From NCBI RefSeq assembly GCF_023053635.1, contig NC_086176.1:70752536-70816535 (forward strand): 64,000 nucleotides of DNA, written 5' to 3'. Source of the DNA: Elgaria multicarinata webbii (lineage: Eukaryota; Chordata; Lepidosauria; Squamata; Anguidae). Positions 61,901 through 64,000 of the stretch are shown here, piece after piece. The notes under the pieces were generated by a model, which saw only the letters and a program-made list of their open reading frames with translations, ran no database searches and was not told the origin of the DNA. The position numbers and the translations under genes were made by a program. The number at the start of each line of letters is the position of its first letter. Within the stretch, counting starts at the first letter, position 1.

Positions 61901-62049
61901 CTTCCGAATGCAGACACCTTGATACTTTCAAGCCGACGCCCTGCGCTTTTATCTCCTACTCTCTGAATATAATAAGATGCTCCTAACCAAACACTAAATT
62001 GGGGGCAGGGAATGTATTACTCTTCTTTTTATTATCTCTACGATACCTC

Positions 62050-62350
62050 CAAGCTTTCTCCCCCTGCCTTTTCCTGCCCTGTCGTCACTTCCGTAACCGC
62101 CACAAATGTCTCGAGCGGAGGTGCTGCCGTCCTTTCCGTACTAAAGGGGAGAACAGTGAGAAGTTCTATCCTTGCCGTTGGGCGGGAAACATTTCACGGA
62201 GGCAAACTGCGTGGCGGAGACGGAAGGTATTGGGTTTTCTCCCGACACCAGCTTCGTTTATTCTAGGCGAAGAGGCGGGAGTAGTTGTGCGCATGCGTGC
62301 ACGGGGTGCGGGCAGAATTTGGTAGCTAGAGGAAAGTGCTCGCTGCTGCC
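62050..62350. promoter_or_regulatory. Second GC-rich promoter-like block with NRF1-like site
   Basis: The stretch is CpG-rich, with TGCGCATGCGTG at 62288-62299 (close to the NRF1 palindrome) and GGCGGGAAAC at 62181-62190 (E2F-like). In mammals GIN1 is transcribed divergently from PPIP5K2, so this may be the promoter of the right-hand neighbour. No coding exon was recognised downstream before the window ends. Confidence 0.5.
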
Positions 62351-62520
62351 ATGAGACACGTGGTAGGAGGAAGCGCATCGAGAGCATCAATTGCTTTTTT
62401 ATGCAGACCGGATTTCCTGGTTATTTTTGATGCCATGATGATCTGTAGTTAGAGTGGTCGATATAAGAGCTGCTCGGAGGAGTCGATAAGAGCTAGTAAT
62501 TCATCGGTGCAATGATTTAG

Positions 62521-62632
62521 GGCGCAATCCTATGCCTGATTTGGCAGGAAAAGTCCTCCAACTCTGGCTAGGGCATGCTGGAAGTTGTAGGAATTTTCTT
62601 TCTAGTTAGGCATAGTATTGCACCTTTAGGTA
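62521..62632. mobile_element. Palindromic MITE-like repeat, copy 2
   Basis: GGCGCAATCCTATGCCTGAT and GTTAGGCATAGTATTGCACC form inverted ends. Same family as 50398-50515. Confidence 0.8.
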
Positions 62633-62677
62633 GCATCCTGTAATGATCAGTTTCCCACCCCCACCAGGGGCCCTTCG

Positions 62678-62807
62678 GGCGCAATCCTATGCATGTTTCG
62701 GAGCGGGGGAGGTAACTCCCAGCATTCCCCAGCCTGGATGGCTGCCTGAGGCATGCTGAGAATTATAGGACTTCATTCTGTCTAAACATGAGTAGGACTT
62801 CACTTTT
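62678..62807. mobile_element. Palindromic MITE-like repeat, copy 3
   Basis: GGGCGCAATCCTATGCATGT opens it, and GTCTAAACATGAGTAGGACT closes it in inverted orientation. It lies 45 bases from copy 2, in the same orientation. Confidence 0.75.
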
Positions 62808-62975
62808 AGAAACTTAAATAGAAGTTCATGCTCTGTTGCACTGAGGGGAAAATATGTGCTGCTGCTACTTTTGAATTTTTAAAACATTTCAGTGCAGATG
62901 CTTTCTCTTGTAGGAGGGAATGAAGAAATAAACAGCCGAGCATTTTCCATAGTGCAGATGGGCAGAGAAGAGACT

Positions 62976-63444
62976 GGGTTCACCTGACCATGGAGAGAGA
63001 ATAAGTCATGGTGACTTATCTTCCCATCCCCCAGATGGGGTGGGGGGAATTAGGATAATTACCCTCAACAGCACAGCTTGTCATGTTGTGAATCCAACCA
63101 GAGCGGTTTGTCAATGTGGGTGACAAGCCACCCAGAGTCCATAGGCTGTTGTAGAGTTCTGGTTGCCTTGTTACCCATTATTATTATTATTTATTTATTT
63201 ATATAGCACCATCAGTGTACATGGTGCTGTACAGAGTAAAACAATAAAATACCAAAACCCTGCCGCATAGGCTTACATTCTAATAGAATCATAACCCATG
63301 TTGGGTTACTCTAGTTGGGTTGGCATGACAAGCTGCTTTGCAAGGGTAATTATGCTCATCCCCCTGGCATGTGACCAGCATGCACAAGGGTGCAAGGAAT
63401 AAGCCATGGTGGCATATTTCTCCTCCATGATCATGTGAACAGGG
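62976..63444. mobile_element. TIR element split by an L2 tail
   Basis: The ends GGGTTCACCTGACCATGG and CCATGATCATGTGAACAGGG are imperfect inverted repeats. The interior is interrupted by the L2 tail at 63179-63292. Confidence 0.6.
63179..63292 (-). mobile_element. L2-group LINE 3' tail fragment
   Basis: TATATAGCACCATCAGTGTA, CATGGTGCTGTACAGAG and CATAGGCTTACATTCTAATA are nearly identical to the left end of the LINE at 10334. ACCCAT occurs on both sides, a possible target duplication inside the TIR element. Confidence 0.8.
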
Positions 63445-64000
63445 CCTGTGTGTGGAATTGAGGGCAGAGGAGATTACGAGTGGTTTTCTGAAGAATAAAG
63501 AATGGGAAATTCTGCCCTTTCTCTTCCCCTTGCCCCAGGAAGATATTCCGACCTGTCCACACTCAGGAGGCTCTTAGTGCTACCAGTCAAAATACGTTCT
63601 GCAGCTATTCCAACTTTCCCTCTGTACGTTGCAATTCTATACACCTCTACTCAGAAGTGAGCCCCATTGAGGTTAATAAGGCTTACTCCCAGGTAAATGT
63701 AATAAATAAACTTTGTATAGGATTGTAGGCTGTGGTAAGAAAGAAGATGGAAGAAGTGTTGGAAAAACACTGGAGGGTTATAAACGGAAGATGGTATTGT
63801 CTGAACTTCCCATTAAACTCTTAAGAATGAAGCAAGGCAATTGTCCTATAAAAGCCTTGTCTGGAAACATCCAGAGTCTCTTACTCCTCTGCCAATCCAA
63901 GTGTTCTCAGAATTTTTGTTAGTGAATTTTATTATCTTTTTGTTCTTAACATCTCTAATCATAAGAATTTGAATTGCAAGCAGTTTTTTTTTTTTTAGAA
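63445..64000. other. Non-coding flank
   Basis: It contains the common reptile repeat TACTCAGAAGTGAGCCCCAT at about 63649 (same as 49463-49540) and otherwise nothing recognisable. A T-run ends the window. Confidence 0.5.

Overview
The window looks like squamate reptile (probably lizard) nuclear DNA. The evidence is a vertebrate gene with large repeat-filled introns, three DIRS-type tyrosine-recombinase retrotransposons, L2/CR1-group LINE ends, a fragment family resembling the BovB/RTE LINE tail, a tRNA-Ala-like SINE and many TIR-bearing MITEs. No bacterial-style operon, CRISPR array or rRNA gene was seen.

The host gene is PPIP5K2 (inositol hexakisphosphate and diphosphoinositol-pentakisphosphate kinase 2) on the minus strand. 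Sixteen coding exons could be placed with splice sites. They run from the start codon at 44413 down to 6588 and encode 649 contiguous residues, in phase at every junction: an acidic N-terminus, the whole ATP-grasp inositol-phosphate kinase domain and the first part of the histidine-acid-phosphatase-like domain. The 3' half of the gene lies beyond the left edge. A CpG-rich block with GC boxes at about 55.77-56.34 kb, with a good splice donor at 56234, is the likely promoter and non-coding first exon.

The introns hold most of the other content. DIRS copy A (1-4922, young, gag and RT-RNase H open) lies downstream of the last visible exon. Copy B (15612-20981, old) lies between coding exons 9 and 10. 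Copy C (32225 to about 37545, intermediate) lies between coding exons 4 and 5. All three point the same way as the host gene. Copies B and C show the classical left terminus and internal complementary region, copies B and C also carry coding-length minisatellites in gag, and copy C carries a terminal-repeat-like segment inside its recombinase. LINE fragments, a hAT-like element with an internal GC-rich repeat array, and several palindromic MITE families fill the rest.

Right of the promoter, 57.1-61.4 kb holds a decayed Ty3/gypsy-type LTR element on the minus strand. Inside its reverse transcriptase region sits an intronless Aurora A kinase retrocopy on the plus strand, bounded by an exact 15-bp target duplication. 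At 61.6-61.9 kb is a long inverted repeat, itself bounded by a 15-bp direct repeat. At 62.0-62.35 kb is a second GC-rich, promoter-like block with an NRF1-like site. In mammals PPIP5K2 is head-to-head with GIN1, so this block may serve a plus-strand neighbour such as GIN1, but no GIN1 coding exon was recognised before 64000.
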